Source: PFJX01 sp964542455 (lineage in GTDB: Bacteria; Pseudomonadota; Gammaproteobacteria; Burkholderiales; Thiobacillaceae). Taken from it: 64,000 nucleotides of DNA. Under the pieces are notes generated by a model. That model made no database searches and was not told where the DNA came from. It worked only from the letters and a program-made list of their open reading frames with translations. Shown piece by piece: positions 43,785 to 52,182 of this stretch (its first letter is position 1; every line of letters starts with the position of its first letter). The position numbers and the translations under genes were made by a program. The stretch is taken from contig CAZIUC010000007.1 in the NCBI GenBank assembly GCA_964542455.1, positions 1 through 64,000 of the forward strand, given 5' to 3'.

Positions 43785-44201
43785 ATGAGAAACGTTCACG
43801 TTGATTACCAAGGGGCGGCTCTGAATTACCAGAGTGCGAGCCTTCTCGCCAAAGGCGTTGCCAGGGAAAACCAGATGCGGGAGCCCACCATCATGTCCTG
43901 GCATAAACAGGGGATTCAGGACATGCCTCCCTACTTCGATGGCGCCAACCCCGATACCTGGTGGGAAAAGTTTGGCGAGGGCAACGGCGGCAAGCTGGAA
44001 ATCAGCGTGGGGGATGAATTCCAGTTCGTCTTGATGGATGCACGTGGTTACGAAACCCTGGGCGAGATGCCTTTGCGCAATCTGACGGATGAGCAGGGCA
44101 ATCAATATCTCTGCCACACCCCCCTGCTGGACAAACTGAGCAACCGGCCCACGCCAGAGGCATGCAGCCATCTGGACGGATGGTTTGCCGATCAGTATTA
44201 G
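43785..44201 (+). CDS. Small protein, possibly AF1514/DUF5619-like
   Basis: 138 aa soluble protein, no signal peptide or membrane segment. It has a central TIMSWHKQGIQDMPPYF and WWEKFGEGNGGKLEISVGD followed by EFQFVLMDA. The Trp-rich block, the (N/H)GG(K/R)L turn and the short beta end recall the small AF1514/DUF5619 family, of unknown function, but the match is from memory and uncertain. AAGGA precedes the ATG at 43785 and a strong promoter lies upstream. The stop codon is the first three bases of a MITE-like element, so the true C-terminus may have been changed by insertion. Confidence 0.6.
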   Translation: MRNVHVDYQGAALNYQSASLLAKGVARENQMREPTIMSWHKQGIQDMPPYFDGANPDTWWEKFGEGNGGKLEISVGDEFQFVLMDARGYETLGEMPLRNLTDEQGNQYLCHTPLLDKLSNRPTPEACSHLDGWFADQY

Positions 44202-44365
44202 CAGCTTGCCGGATTTTGGCCGTCGATTGCGAAAACTGGCCCCGGTGAGTCCAGTCTTTGCCGGATTCGCCACCGCATAGTCGGACTATGCGGCAAGAAG
44301 CCGACGAAGAATGGGCCGCTGCGGTCGGTTTGCCGCCGACGATTCCAAAGTCCGACAGGCTGCTA
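44199..44365. mobile_element. MITE-like element, about 167 bp
   Basis: Imperfect terminal inverted repeats: TAGCAGCTTGCCGGATTTTG from 44199 and, on the other strand, TAGCAGCCTGTCGGACTTTG from 44365. A perfect palindrome (CCGCATAGTC GGACTATGCGG type) lies inside at 44273-44293. It codes for nothing recognisable. The ends resemble those of some IS families, suggesting mobilisation by a transposase elsewhere. No target duplication could be seen. The remaining bases to 44513 hold a small GGGCTGCCAGCCC hairpin and the next ribosome site. Confidence 0.6.
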
Positions 44366-44513
44366 GGCCCCGCCCACCAGAATCGCCTTCGCCTGTGCGT
44401 GGGCGTTTTTCTTGTATTCCCCGGAGTAGCGTCAAAGTGCCCTGCGCCGGGTGCGTCATGATTTGGTATTCCTTGCCTTGGGCTGCCAGCCCTGAAAGAA
44501 AACGGAGCCACGT

Positions 44514-46373
44514 ATGGAAAGCCCGACCTCGAATGACAAGTTTCCCTTTCGCCTGTTTTTTCTGCTCTTCATTTCGATTGCACTACTGATCCTGGCTGGT
44601 GCCTGGTATGTCGGGAATGAGCGGATTTCCAGTGAGTTGGATATCACGCGATCCAGCGAGATCGGCACCGTCGTCATGGGTGTAAGGCGCCTGGATGATG
44701 AATTGCACGCGCCATTTCGTCAGTTGCATATGCTCGTCAACGAGAAGGCCATCCGCCAGGCCATCGACGCCAACGACAAGCGAGCAGCCAGTGACATGGA
44801 AGCGGCATTTTCCACATTGGTTACCTTCAATGAGATGGTCGACAAGGTTCGCTGGATCGATCAGAACGGCATGGAGCGAGTACGGGTCAATAATGTGGCC
44901 GGTCGTCCCGAGGTCGTGCCTGTCGATCAGTTGCAGAACCAGTCCGAGAGCTACTACTTCGTTAATACCCTACGTCTCAAGCCGGGCCAGGTGTTCATTT
45001 CGTCACTCGATCTGAACGTCGAGTACGGCAAGGTGGAGGTGCCGCACAAGCCGGTGTTGCGGCTGGCGACGCCGGTCCAGGACAGCAAGGGCCAGGCACG
45101 TGGCATTCTGGTCGTCAATGTCGCCGCCAAGTACTTTCTCGATTCCTTCACCGATAGCCTGGTGGGCGCTCGCGATCACGCCATGCTACTGAACAGCGGG
45201 GGCTACTGGCTGGTCAGCCCGGATTCGGAAGATGCCTTCGGCTTCATGTTCCAGAGCCGGAAAACCCTGGGTAGGGTCCATCCGGAAGCCTGGCGGGCCA
45301 TCACCAGCATTCCCTCCGGCCAGGTCGAGAACGCGAGCGGGCTGTGGACCTGGAGCACCGTCTATCCGCTCAAGGTCAGCGACAGCAGGACCATCGCGGA
45401 TATCCCGAACTGGCTGGTCGTCTCGCATCTGCCCGCCAGCCAGTTGGCGCTGATGCGCGAAGGTGCCTGGACCACGATAGGCGTCAATACGCTGATCCTG
45501 TTGGCGCTATTCGGTGTGCTCAGCGCGTGGCTGGCGCGCGCGCTGACGGGTCGTGCGCATGCTCTGGTGGAAGCGGCCCGGGCGCAGGCCGAGGCGGAGA
45601 CGGCAAAGCGCTTGGCCGAGGTACATCGTCGTTTTCGCCTGGTGGTGGAGGCTAATGCCACCGGCCTGTTGGTGGTCGATGGCGGGGGCATCATCGTCCT
45701 GGTCAACCCGGCTCTGGCGCGCATGTTCGGCTATGCCAAGGAGGAGTTGATCGGTCAGCCGATGGAAATTCTCCTGCCCGAGTCGGAACATCAACGGCAT
45801 GTCGGTCTGCGCGCGGGCTACATGCATACACCCCTGCCCAGGCCGATGGGCGCCGGGCGCGACCTGCATGGCCGGCGCAAGGACGGCAGCATCCTGCCGG
45901 TGGAAATCAGCCTGAGTTCCTTCACCGAGAATGGCCAGCAATTCGTGGATGCCGTCGTCGTCGACATTTCCGAACGCAAGCGGATCGAACAACTGCATCA
46001 GCAGACCGAGACGCGCCTGCAACTGTTGATGCAAACCAACCCCAACGGGGTGGTGGTGGTGGATGACCAGGGCCGGATTCAAATGACCAACCCCGCGCTC
46101 GATCGCATGTTCGGCTATGCCCCCGAGGAGTTGCTGGATGAGGCTGTGGAAACGCTGGTACCCGAGGCCAGCCGGGGCCAGCACAGCAGGCTGCGCGAGC
46201 AATATCTGCAAGCCCCGAGCATCCGGCCGATGGGGGTGGGTCTTGATCTTCATGGGCGGCGCAAGGATAGAAGCACGTTCCCCATCGAAGTCAGCCTGGC
46301 GAGCTTTGAAGAAGCAGGGAGGGTGTTCGTGCAAGCCACCATCGTGGACATTTCCGCGCACACGCTCGCTTAA
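44514..46373 (+). CDS. Membrane sensor with Cache-like domain and two PAS domains, no output
   Basis: 619 aa. TM1 (about 12-33) and TM2 (about 322-342) enclose a periplasmic dCache-like sensor of nearly 290 residues. Two PAS domains follow (about 375-495 and 500-617). They are near-duplicates: PRPMGAGRDLHGRRKDGSIL and IRPMGVGLDLHGRRKDRSTF, separated by 125 residues. The protein stops right after the second PAS (VDISAHTLA), where a kinase, GGDEF or methyl-accepting domain normally begins. It is therefore either truncated or a partner-dependent sensor. ACGGAG precedes the start. Confidence 0.85.
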   Translation: MESPTSNDKFPFRLFFLLFISIALLILAGAWYVGNERISSELDITRSSEIGTVVMGVRRLDDELHAPFRQLHMLVNEKAIRQAIDANDKRAASDMEAAFSTLVTFNEMVDKVRWIDQNGMERVRVNNVAGRPEVVPVDQLQNQSESYYFVNTLRLKPGQVFISSLDLNVEYGKVEVPHKPVLRLATPVQDSKGQARGILVVNVAAKYFLDSFTDSLVGARDHAMLLNSGGYWLVSPDSEDAFGFMFQSRKTLGRVHPEAWRAITSIPSGQVENASGLWTWSTVYPLKVSDSRTIADIPNWLVVSHLPASQLALMREGAWTTIGVNTLILLALFGVLSAWLARALTGRAHALVEAARAQAEAETAKRLAEVHRRFRLVVEANATGLLVVDGGGIIVLVNPALARMFGYAKEELIGQPMEILLPESEHQRHVGLRAGYMHTPLPRPMGAGRDLHGRRKDGSILPVEISLSSFTENGQQFVDAVVVDISERKRIEQLHQQTETRLQLLMQTNPNGVVVVDDQGRIQMTNPALDRMFGYAPEELLDEAVETLVPEASRGQHSRLREQYLQAPSIRPMGVGLDLHGRRKDRSTFPIEVSLASFEEAGRVFVQATIVDISAHTLA

Positions 46374-46686
46374 ACCGAAGTTCTCCATTAGCCACTAAGT
46401 AGGCCTGTAGCGCAGGCGTCCCGCCCGCGCTACATGTGGGCCTCCGGCTCGTCCGACTTAGGTTAAACCGCCCCGCCTGCTTGGGGGCTTTCCCCGTATA
46501 TGCGCACGATCCGCTTCGTATCGCGCTGCGTGGCGCCGAATCCCCCAAGCGGCGCGGTTTGCTCCGTATAATCCGCGCCTCTCGCGTGCCCAACCAATCG
46601 GCACGCGTTTTCTTCGTTACCCCATCCCATTTCGTCTGCCTCGATTGGTGCCGCGTTTGAGCGGCAGGCCGTCGCAGGAGTAGTTC
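46374..46686. repeat. Repeat-bearing spacer before rhlE
   Basis: Bases 46407-46433 are a GTAGCGCAGGCG...GCCCGCGCTAC hairpin of the GTAGCGC family. Bases 46465-46487 (AAACCGCCCCGCCTGCTTGG...) and 46542-46560 (CCCCCAAGCGGCGCGGTTT) are an imperfect inverted repeat around a 54-base loop. No gene is seen. The leader of rhlE occupies the rest. Confidence 0.6.
46567..46572 (+). promoter_or_regulatory. Consensus -10 box upstream of rhlE
   Basis: TATAAT is a perfect -10 hexamer, but no convincing -35 lies 17 bases upstream. If used, the rhlE leader would be about 110 bases, which is common for RNA helicase genes. Confidence 0.35.
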
Positions 46687-48099
46687 ATGTCATCCCCCCT
46701 CGATTCTTCCGCCCCGGCATTCGCCGACCTGGGCCTGGCTTCCCCCTTGCTGCGCGCCATACAGGACGCCGGCTACACCACCCCGACGCCGATCCAGGCG
46801 CAGGCCATTCCTTTGGTGCTGGCCGGCGGCGATCTGCTGGCCGCCGCGCAGACCGGCACCGGCAAGACCGCCGGTTTTGTCCTGCCCATCCTGCATCGGC
46901 TGATGGACAAGCCGCTGGTGCCCAAGCCCGGCCGCCCGCGTTGCCTGATTCTGGTACCCACCCGCGAACTGGCGGCACAAGTTGAAGAGTCGGTGCAGAC
47001 CTACGGCAAGCATTTCCCCCTGGTATCGATGGTCATGTTCGGTGGGGTCAACATCAATCCGCAGTACAAGGCCTTGCGCGGCCGTCTGGACATTCTGGTG
47101 GCCACCCCCGGCCGTCTGCTCGACCACGTCGGTCAGAAGACCGTGGACCTGTCCGGCGTCGAAATCCTGGTGCTCGATGAAGCCGACCGCATGCTGGACA
47201 TGGGCTTCATCCGCGACATCCGCAAGGTGATCACGCTGATCCCGAAACAGCGCCAGACCCTGTTGTTCTCGGCGACCTTCTCCGAAGAAATCCGCACCCT
47301 GGCCAACACGCTGCTGAACAACCCCGGCACCGTCGAGGTCGCGCGCCGCAATACCGCCTCGGAACTGGTGGAACAGTCGGTGCACCTGGTGCCGCAGGCG
47401 CACAAGAAAGAATTCCTTGCCCACCTGATCCGCCATCACAACTGGCAGCAGGTGTTGGTGTTCACCCGCACCAAGCATGGCGCCAACAAGTTGGCCGAGA
47501 AGCTGCTCAAGGACAAGATTCCGGCGGCGGCGATTCACGGCAACAAGAGCCAGGCCGCGCGTACCCGCGCGCTGGCCCAGTTCAAGGACAGTACCCTGCA
47601 GGTGCTGGTGGCAACCGACATCGCCGCGCGCGGCATCGACATCGACCAGTTGCCGCAGGTGGTGAATTTCGAACTGCCCAACGTGCCGGAGGACTATGTG
47701 CACCGCATCGGCCGTACCGGCCGCGCCGGCAGCGTCGGCGCGGCGGTGTCGCTGGTCGACAACGAAGAGATGGGTTATCTGAAGGACATCGAGCGCCTGA
47801 TCAAGCGTTCCATCGCCCGCGTGGTGGTGGAAGGCTTCGTGATGCCGGAAGCGGCGGCTCACCATGCCGGCATGGACGACGAGGATCGCCGTCCGCCACG
47901 CCCGGCGGGTGGCCGTGGTCAGCCGAATCGTGGCGGCCAGAACCGTTCCGGCGCGCCGCGCAAACCGGCCGGGCAGGGGGCTGGTCAATCCGGAAAACCC
48001 GCGCGTTCCCAGGGTGCCGGCCCCGCGCCAAGCCGCCATTCCACGCGGCCATCGGCGGCCTTGCTGGGTTCGGGGACGCCGAAAAAAGGGCGGGATTAA
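46687..48099 (+). CDS. rhlE: DEAD-box ATP-dependent RNA helicase RhlE
   Basis: 470 aa. Helicase core (about 1-375): Q motif TPTPIQAQAIP, Walker A AQTGTGKTAGF, PTRELAAQ, DEAD as LVLDEADRMLD, SAT as FSATFSEE, and C-domain motifs VLVATDIAARGIDID and HRIGRTGRAG. The tail (375-470) is Arg/Gly/Pro/Gln-rich and probably binds RNA. Such helicases remodel ribosomal or mRNA structure, often in the cold. CAGGAG sits 6 bases before the ATG. Confidence 0.94.
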   Translation: MSSPLDSSAPAFADLGLASPLLRAIQDAGYTTPTPIQAQAIPLVLAGGDLLAAAQTGTGKTAGFVLPILHRLMDKPLVPKPGRPRCLILVPTRELAAQVEESVQTYGKHFPLVSMVMFGGVNINPQYKALRGRLDILVATPGRLLDHVGQKTVDLSGVEILVLDEADRMLDMGFIRDIRKVITLIPKQRQTLLFSATFSEEIRTLANTLLNNPGTVEVARRNTASELVEQSVHLVPQAHKKEFLAHLIRHHNWQQVLVFTRTKHGANKLAEKLLKDKIPAAAIHGNKSQAARTRALAQFKDSTLQVLVATDIAARGIDIDQLPQVVNFELPNVPEDYVHRIGRTGRAGSVGAAVSLVDNEEMGYLKDIERLIKRSIARVVVEGFVMPEAAAHHAGMDDEDRRPPRPAGGRGQPNRGGQNRSGAPRKPAGQGAGQSGKPARSQGAGPAPSRHSTRPSAALLGSGTPKKGRD

Positions 48100-48100
48100 A

Positions 48101-48179
48101 GTAGCGCCGGCGTCTCGCCAGCTTTTTTGCTGGCTGGCGAGAACGTAGGTTGGGCAAAGCGTAGCGTGCCCAACCTACG
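48101..48179. repeat. Two tandem palindromes between rhlE and maf
   Basis: Bases 48101-48122 match the GTAGCGC unit and pair within 48114-48141 (CTCGCCAGC / GCTGGCGAG, loop with T6). Bases 48144-48156 and 48167-48179 (CGTAGGTTGGGCA) form a perfect 13-bp palindrome, also present near the window start. The genes on both sides converge, so these structures may also end transcription. Confidence 0.7.
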
Positions 48180-48203
48180 AGCGCTACGCGCGAATGCTGG
48201 CGT

Positions 48204-48782
48204 TTACCCCAGTACGTCCAGCCCTTCGTTGGCCAGCATTTCGACCAGTTTGATCAACGGCAGGCCGACCAGGGCGTTGGGGTCTTCGGTTTCGAAGCGG
48301 GCGATCAGGGCGATGCCCAGCGATTCGCTCTTGGCGCTGCCGCAGCAATTGTAGGGCTGGTCGCGGCGCAAATAATTCTCTATCTGGCCATCCGAGTAAT
48401 TTCGCATCACCAGGCGTACCGGCACGTTGGCCGTCTGCGCCGAGCCGGTACGCGCGTTGAGCAGAGTCAGCGCGGTATGGAATTCCAGCGCCTTGCCGCG
48501 CATCGACTGTAATTGGGCGACGGCTTTCTCATGCGTCCCCGGCTTGCCCAGTTGCACCCCTTCCAGGAGAGCGACTTGATCGGAACCGATGATCAGGGCA
48601 TCAGGATATTGCTCTGCGACGGCCCGCGCTTTCAGCAGCGACAGACGTTGCGCGGTTTCGTCCGGCGATTCGCCGGGCAGCGGGGTTTCATCGACATCGG
48701 GCGCGGCGATTTCGAACGGCACGCCCAGGCGGGCCAGCAACTCGCGGCGATAGGGGGAAGTGGAGGCGAGAACGAGTTGCAT
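48204..48782 (-). CDS. Maf-like nucleoside triphosphate pyrophosphatase (YceF type)
   Basis: 192 aa. It starts with the Maf motif LVLASTSPYRRELLARLG, followed by DVDETPLPGES, ALIIGSDQVALLEG and GLPLIKLVEML. Maf proteins hydrolyse non-canonical nucleotides to monophosphates; the YceF subgroup prefers m7GTP. Position near yceD-rpmF is typical for the YceF type, though here the two-subunit carboxylase genes lie between and the gene is on the opposite strand. Length is normal. Confidence 0.88.
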   Translation of the reverse strand: MQLVLASTSPYRRELLARLGVPFEIAAPDVDETPLPGESPDETAQRLSLLKARAVAEQYPDALIIGSDQVALLEGVQLGKPGTHEKAVAQLQSMRGKALEFHTALTLLNARTGSAQTANVPVRLVMRNYSDGQIENYLRRDQPYNCCGSAKSESLGIALIARFETEDPNALVGLPLIKLVEMLANEGLDVLG

Positions 48783-48844
48783 TGTGGATTACGGATTGCG
48801 GTGATTGCGACTTCACATCCGAAATCGCATATCCGCAATCAAGC
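48783..48844. repeat. Short inverted heptamer-like repeats
   Basis: GGATTACGGATTGCGG (48786-48801) faces ATCCGCAATC (48831-48840), with an imperfect GATTGCG / CGAAATCG pairing between. Similar small-unit inverted arrays are in the fabH-fabD and pilZ-tatD spacers. Confidence 0.5.
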
Positions 48845-50698
48845 CTATTCCGGTTGTATTTCCACCAGCACCTGATCCGGTGTCACCGCGTCGCCCTTGG
48901 CGACATGGATGCCGACGACGGTGCCGGAAACGGGGGACTGGATTTCGTTTTCCATCTTCATGGCTTCGATCACCAGGACGCCATCACCGGCGACGACCTT
49001 CTGCCCGGGCTTGACCAGAACATCGACGATGGTGCCGGGCATGGCGGTGGTGACGTGGCCGGCATGGGTCGGTCGCGGCCGCCCCTTGGAAGCGCCGCCC
49101 GCGCTCTTCTTGCCGGCACCGGTTCGGGCGCCGCCGCCGGGGGTGACTTCGATCTCGTCCAGTGTTTCCACGCGCACTTCCTCGGAAACGCCGTCAACAT
49201 GCACGAAGTAGGGCCGGATGGTCTCGCCGGCATGGCCGGTGCCGCTGATGCGAATGTGATAGGTCTCGCCATGCAGGGTGACATTGAATTCGCTGGGCGC
49301 GAAGAAGGTCGGGCAGGTGGAAGCTTCACGTGCTTCGAGCGGAAGTAGAGGTTCCGGCGTCAGGGTGCCGGCGGCGCGTTCCTGCAGGAACGTACGGGCC
49401 AGGTCGGGGAACATGGCATAGGTCAGCACATCCTCGTCGCACTTGGTCAGGCCCTCAGCTTCGCCGCGCAGTTTGTCGAGTTCGTCGCTGAGTTGGTCGG
49501 CGGGGCGGCAGGTGATGGTTTCCTGGTTGCCCACCGCCATCTTCTTGACTTCCTCGTTGACCCTGCCCGGAGCGGCGCCATAGCGACCCAGAAGATAGTT
49601 CTTCACCTCGTTGGTGACCGATTTGTAGCGGCCGCCGGTGAGCACGTTGAGTACGGCCTGGGTGCCGACGATCTGCGAGGTGGGTGTGACCAGGGGCGGG
49701 TAACCGAGGTCTTCGCGCACGCGCGGGATTTCCAGCATGACGTCGTCCATGCGGTTGAGCGCGCCCTGTTCCTTCAACTGGTTGGACAGGTTGGAAATCA
49801 TGCCGCCCGGCACCTGGGAGACCAGGATGCGGGTGTCGACCAGATGGGTGTCCATCTCGAATTGCCAGTATTTCTTCCGCACTTCGCGGAAGTAGGCGGC
49901 GATTTCCTGCAACAGGGCCAGGTCCAGACCCGTGTCGTATTGCGAGCCTTGCAGGGCCGCGACCATGCTTTCCGTGGTGGCGTGGCTGGCGCCTTCCGAG
50001 AACGCGGAATTGCAGCAGTCGATGATGTCGGCGCCGGCTTCCACGGCTTTCATGTGCACCATGGTCGAAAGGCCGGCGGTGGCATGGCTGTGGGTGTTGA
50101 TCGGCAGGTTGGTGGCGGCCTTGATGGCTTTCACCAGGTCGTAGGCGGCATAAGGGGTGAGCAGGCCGGCCATGTCCTTGATGGCGATGGAGTCCACGCC
50201 CATTTCCGCCAGGGTTTTCGCCATTTCCACGAAGTAGTCGACGTTGTGCACCGGGCTGACGGTGTAGGAAATCGCGCCCTGGGCATGCTTGCCGGATTTC
50301 TTCACGGCTTCGATGGACACACGCATGTTGCGGGTGTCGTTCATGGCATCGAACACGCGGAATACGTCGACGCCGTTGTCCGCGGATTTCTGTACGAAGG
50401 CGCGTACCACGTCATCGGCATAGTGCCGGTAGCCGAGCAGGTTCTGGCCACGCAGCAGCATGTTGATCTGGGTGTTGGGCAGGGCGCGGCGCAGTTTCTT
50501 CAGGCGCTCCCACGGGTCTTCCTTGAGGAAACGCACACAGGCGTCGAAGGTGGCGCCACCCCAGGCTTCCAGGGACCAGAAGCCGACGCGGTCGAGTTTG
50601 CCGCAGATCGGCAGCATGTCCTCGGTGCGCATGCGGGTGGCGATGAGGGACTGGTGGCCGTCACGCAGGACGAGGTCGGAGATGTGTACTTTTGCCAT
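48845..50698 (-). CDS. pycB: Pyruvate carboxylase subunit B (carboxyltransferase plus biotin carrier)
   Basis: 617 aa, OadA-like. The carboxyltransferase barrel (about 1-300) has LRDGHQSLIATRM and GVDSIAIKDMAG. A PYC/OADA conserved domain follows and a biotin carrier domain closes the protein, with the biotinyl lysine in EAMKMENEI. A Gly/Ala/Lys/Pro-rich linker joins them (about 520-550). The adjacent biotin carboxylase subunit points to pyruvate carboxylase (pyruvate to oxaloacetate, ATP-driven) rather than Na+-pumping oxaloacetate decarboxylase, whose beta and gamma membrane subunits are absent. It starts 14 bases after the partner's stop. Confidence 0.9.
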   Translation of the reverse strand: MAKVHISDLVLRDGHQSLIATRMRTEDMLPICGKLDRVGFWSLEAWGGATFDACVRFLKEDPWERLKKLRRALPNTQINMLLRGQNLLGYRHYADDVVRAFVQKSADNGVDVFRVFDAMNDTRNMRVSIEAVKKSGKHAQGAISYTVSPVHNVDYFVEMAKTLAEMGVDSIAIKDMAGLLTPYAAYDLVKAIKAATNLPINTHSHATAGLSTMVHMKAVEAGADIIDCCNSAFSEGASHATTESMVAALQGSQYDTGLDLALLQEIAAYFREVRKKYWQFEMDTHLVDTRILVSQVPGGMISNLSNQLKEQGALNRMDDVMLEIPRVREDLGYPPLVTPTSQIVGTQAVLNVLTGGRYKSVTNEVKNYLLGRYGAAPGRVNEEVKKMAVGNQETITCRPADQLSDELDKLRGEAEGLTKCDEDVLTYAMFPDLARTFLQERAAGTLTPEPLLPLEAREASTCPTFFAPSEFNVTLHGETYHIRISGTGHAGETIRPYFVHVDGVSEEVRVETLDEIEVTPGGGARTGAGKKSAGGASKGRPRPTHAGHVTTAMPGTIVDVLVKPGQKVVAGDGVLVIEAMKMENEIQSPVSGTVVGIHVAKGDAVTPDQVLVEIQPE

Positions 50699-50712
50699 GA
50701 TTCAGGTTTCCG

Positions 50713-52131
50713 TTACATGCCGAGATGGGCGGCGATGGCCGCGGAGATGGCGGCGGCGGTCAGTTCCGGAGGGCGCCGAACCGCGTAGTTCAGAAGTTCC
50801 GGGTGGGCTTCCACGAAGCTGGTGTTGAAGCGCCCGGTACGGAATTCCTCGTTCTTGAGGATTTCCTTGTAGTAGGGAATGGTGGTTTTCACGCCATAGA
50901 CGACCATGTCGTCCAAGGTACGCAAGCCGCGCGCGATGACGCTGTCCCAATTCAGCGCCCAGACCGTGATCTTGGCGCACATCGAGTCGTAATACGGCGG
51001 GATGACGTAGCCGGAATAGATCGCCGCGTCGGTGCGCACACCCGGGCCGCCTGGGGCGTAATAGCGGGAGATGCGGCCGAAGCTCGGCAGGAAGCCGTTC
51101 TGCGGGTCTTCCGCGTTGATGCGAAACTCCATCGCGAAGCCACGGTAACGGATGTCTTCCTGCTTGTATTGCAGGCGCATGCCATCGGCGATGCGTATCT
51201 GTTCCTGGACGATGTCGATGCCGGTGATGGTTTCCGTAACCGTGTGTTCCACCTGGAGACGGGTGTTCATCTCCATGAAATAGAACTGGTTGTCGGAATC
51301 GAGCAGGAATTCCACCGTGCCGGCGTTCTCGTAACCCACCGCCTTGGCCGCGCGCACCGCCAGCTTGCCGATGTATTCGCGCTGTGCTTCCGTGAGTTGC
51401 GGCGAGGGGGCGATTTCGATCAGCTTCTGGTTGCGTCGCTGGATCGAGCAGTCGCGTTCATACAGATGCACGCTGTTGCCGTGGGAATCGCCGATGATCT
51501 GGACTTCGATATGCTTGGGGTTGACCACGCACTTTTCGATGAATATTTCCGGCTTTCCGAAGGCCTTGCTGGCTTCCGAGACGACACGCTCGAAATTCTT
51601 CAGCAACTCGGCTTCCGAATCACAACGGCGGATACCGCGCCCGCCACCGCCGTTGGTGGCCTTGAGCATGACCGGATAACCGATGCCTTTCGCCAGATCG
51701 CGGGCTTCCTCGACGCTCGCGAGATTGTGGTCGGAGCCGGGTATCACCGGAATACCGGCCTTGATCATGGCCAGACGTGCCTGGATCTTGTCGCCCATCT
51801 GGCGAATGACCTTGGGCGAAGGGCCGATGAACTTGATGCCACGACGCGCGCAGACTTCCGCGATAACCGGGTTTTCAGAAAGGAATCCATAGCCGGGATG
51901 CAGGGCATCGCAGCCCGAAGCCACGGCCAGGTTCACGATATTGTGGGCATTGAGGTAGCCCACCACGGGGTCGGAACCGATGTTGTAGGCCTCGTCCGCT
52001 TTCTTGACATGCAATGCGCTGCGATCGGCATCGGTGTAGATCGCAACCGATTTGATGCCCAGCTCCTTGCAGGCGCGCACGATGCGAACCGCGATTTCAC
52101 CCCGATTGGCGATGAGTATCTTGCGAATCAC
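50713..52131 (-). CDS. pycA: Pyruvate carboxylase subunit A (biotin carboxylase)
   Basis: 472 aa ATP-grasp biotin carboxylase. VIRKILIANRGEIAVRIVRA is the family start, with the glycine loop KATNGGGGRGIRR, catalytic EKCVVNPKHIEVQI and MEMNTRLQVEHTVTE. It carboxylates the biotin on the B subunit using bicarbonate and ATP. The conserved start falls on a GTG at 52131 without a clear ribosome site. An ATG at 52173 would add 14 aa and is the alternative. Longer frames run antisense through yceD and are not credible. Divergent from yceD. Confidence 0.9.
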   Translation of the reverse strand: MIRKILIANRGEIAVRIVRACKELGIKSVAIYTDADRSALHVKKADEAYNIGSDPVVGYLNAHNIVNLAVASGCDALHPGYGFLSENPVIAEVCARRGIKFIGPSPKVIRQMGDKIQARLAMIKAGIPVIPGSDHNLASVEEARDLAKGIGYPVMLKATNGGGGRGIRRCDSEAELLKNFERVVSEASKAFGKPEIFIEKCVVNPKHIEVQIIGDSHGNSVHLYERDCSIQRRNQKLIEIAPSPQLTEAQREYIGKLAVRAAKAVGYENAGTVEFLLDSDNQFYFMEMNTRLQVEHTVTETITGIDIVQEQIRIADGMRLQYKQEDIRYRGFAMEFRINAEDPQNGFLPSFGRISRYYAPGGPGVRTDAAIYSGYVIPPYYDSMCAKITVWALNWDSVIARGLRTLDDMVVYGVKTTIPYYKEILKNEEFRTGRFNTSFVEAHPELLNYAVRRPPELTAAAISAAIAAHLGM

Positions 52132-52182
52132 GCTGGAGACGTTTTTGACATTGGAAGCAGTGCACAATATCATTAACGGCTT

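Noticed and set aside
44258..44589. Small + strand frames inside and after the MITE
   Set aside because: They cover the inverted repeats and the ribosome site of the next gene and have no protein-like features.
48845..52131. Oxaloacetate decarboxylase sodium pump
   Set aside because: Beta and gamma membrane subunits are absent and a biotin carboxylase subunit is adjacent, so pyruvate carboxylase fits better.
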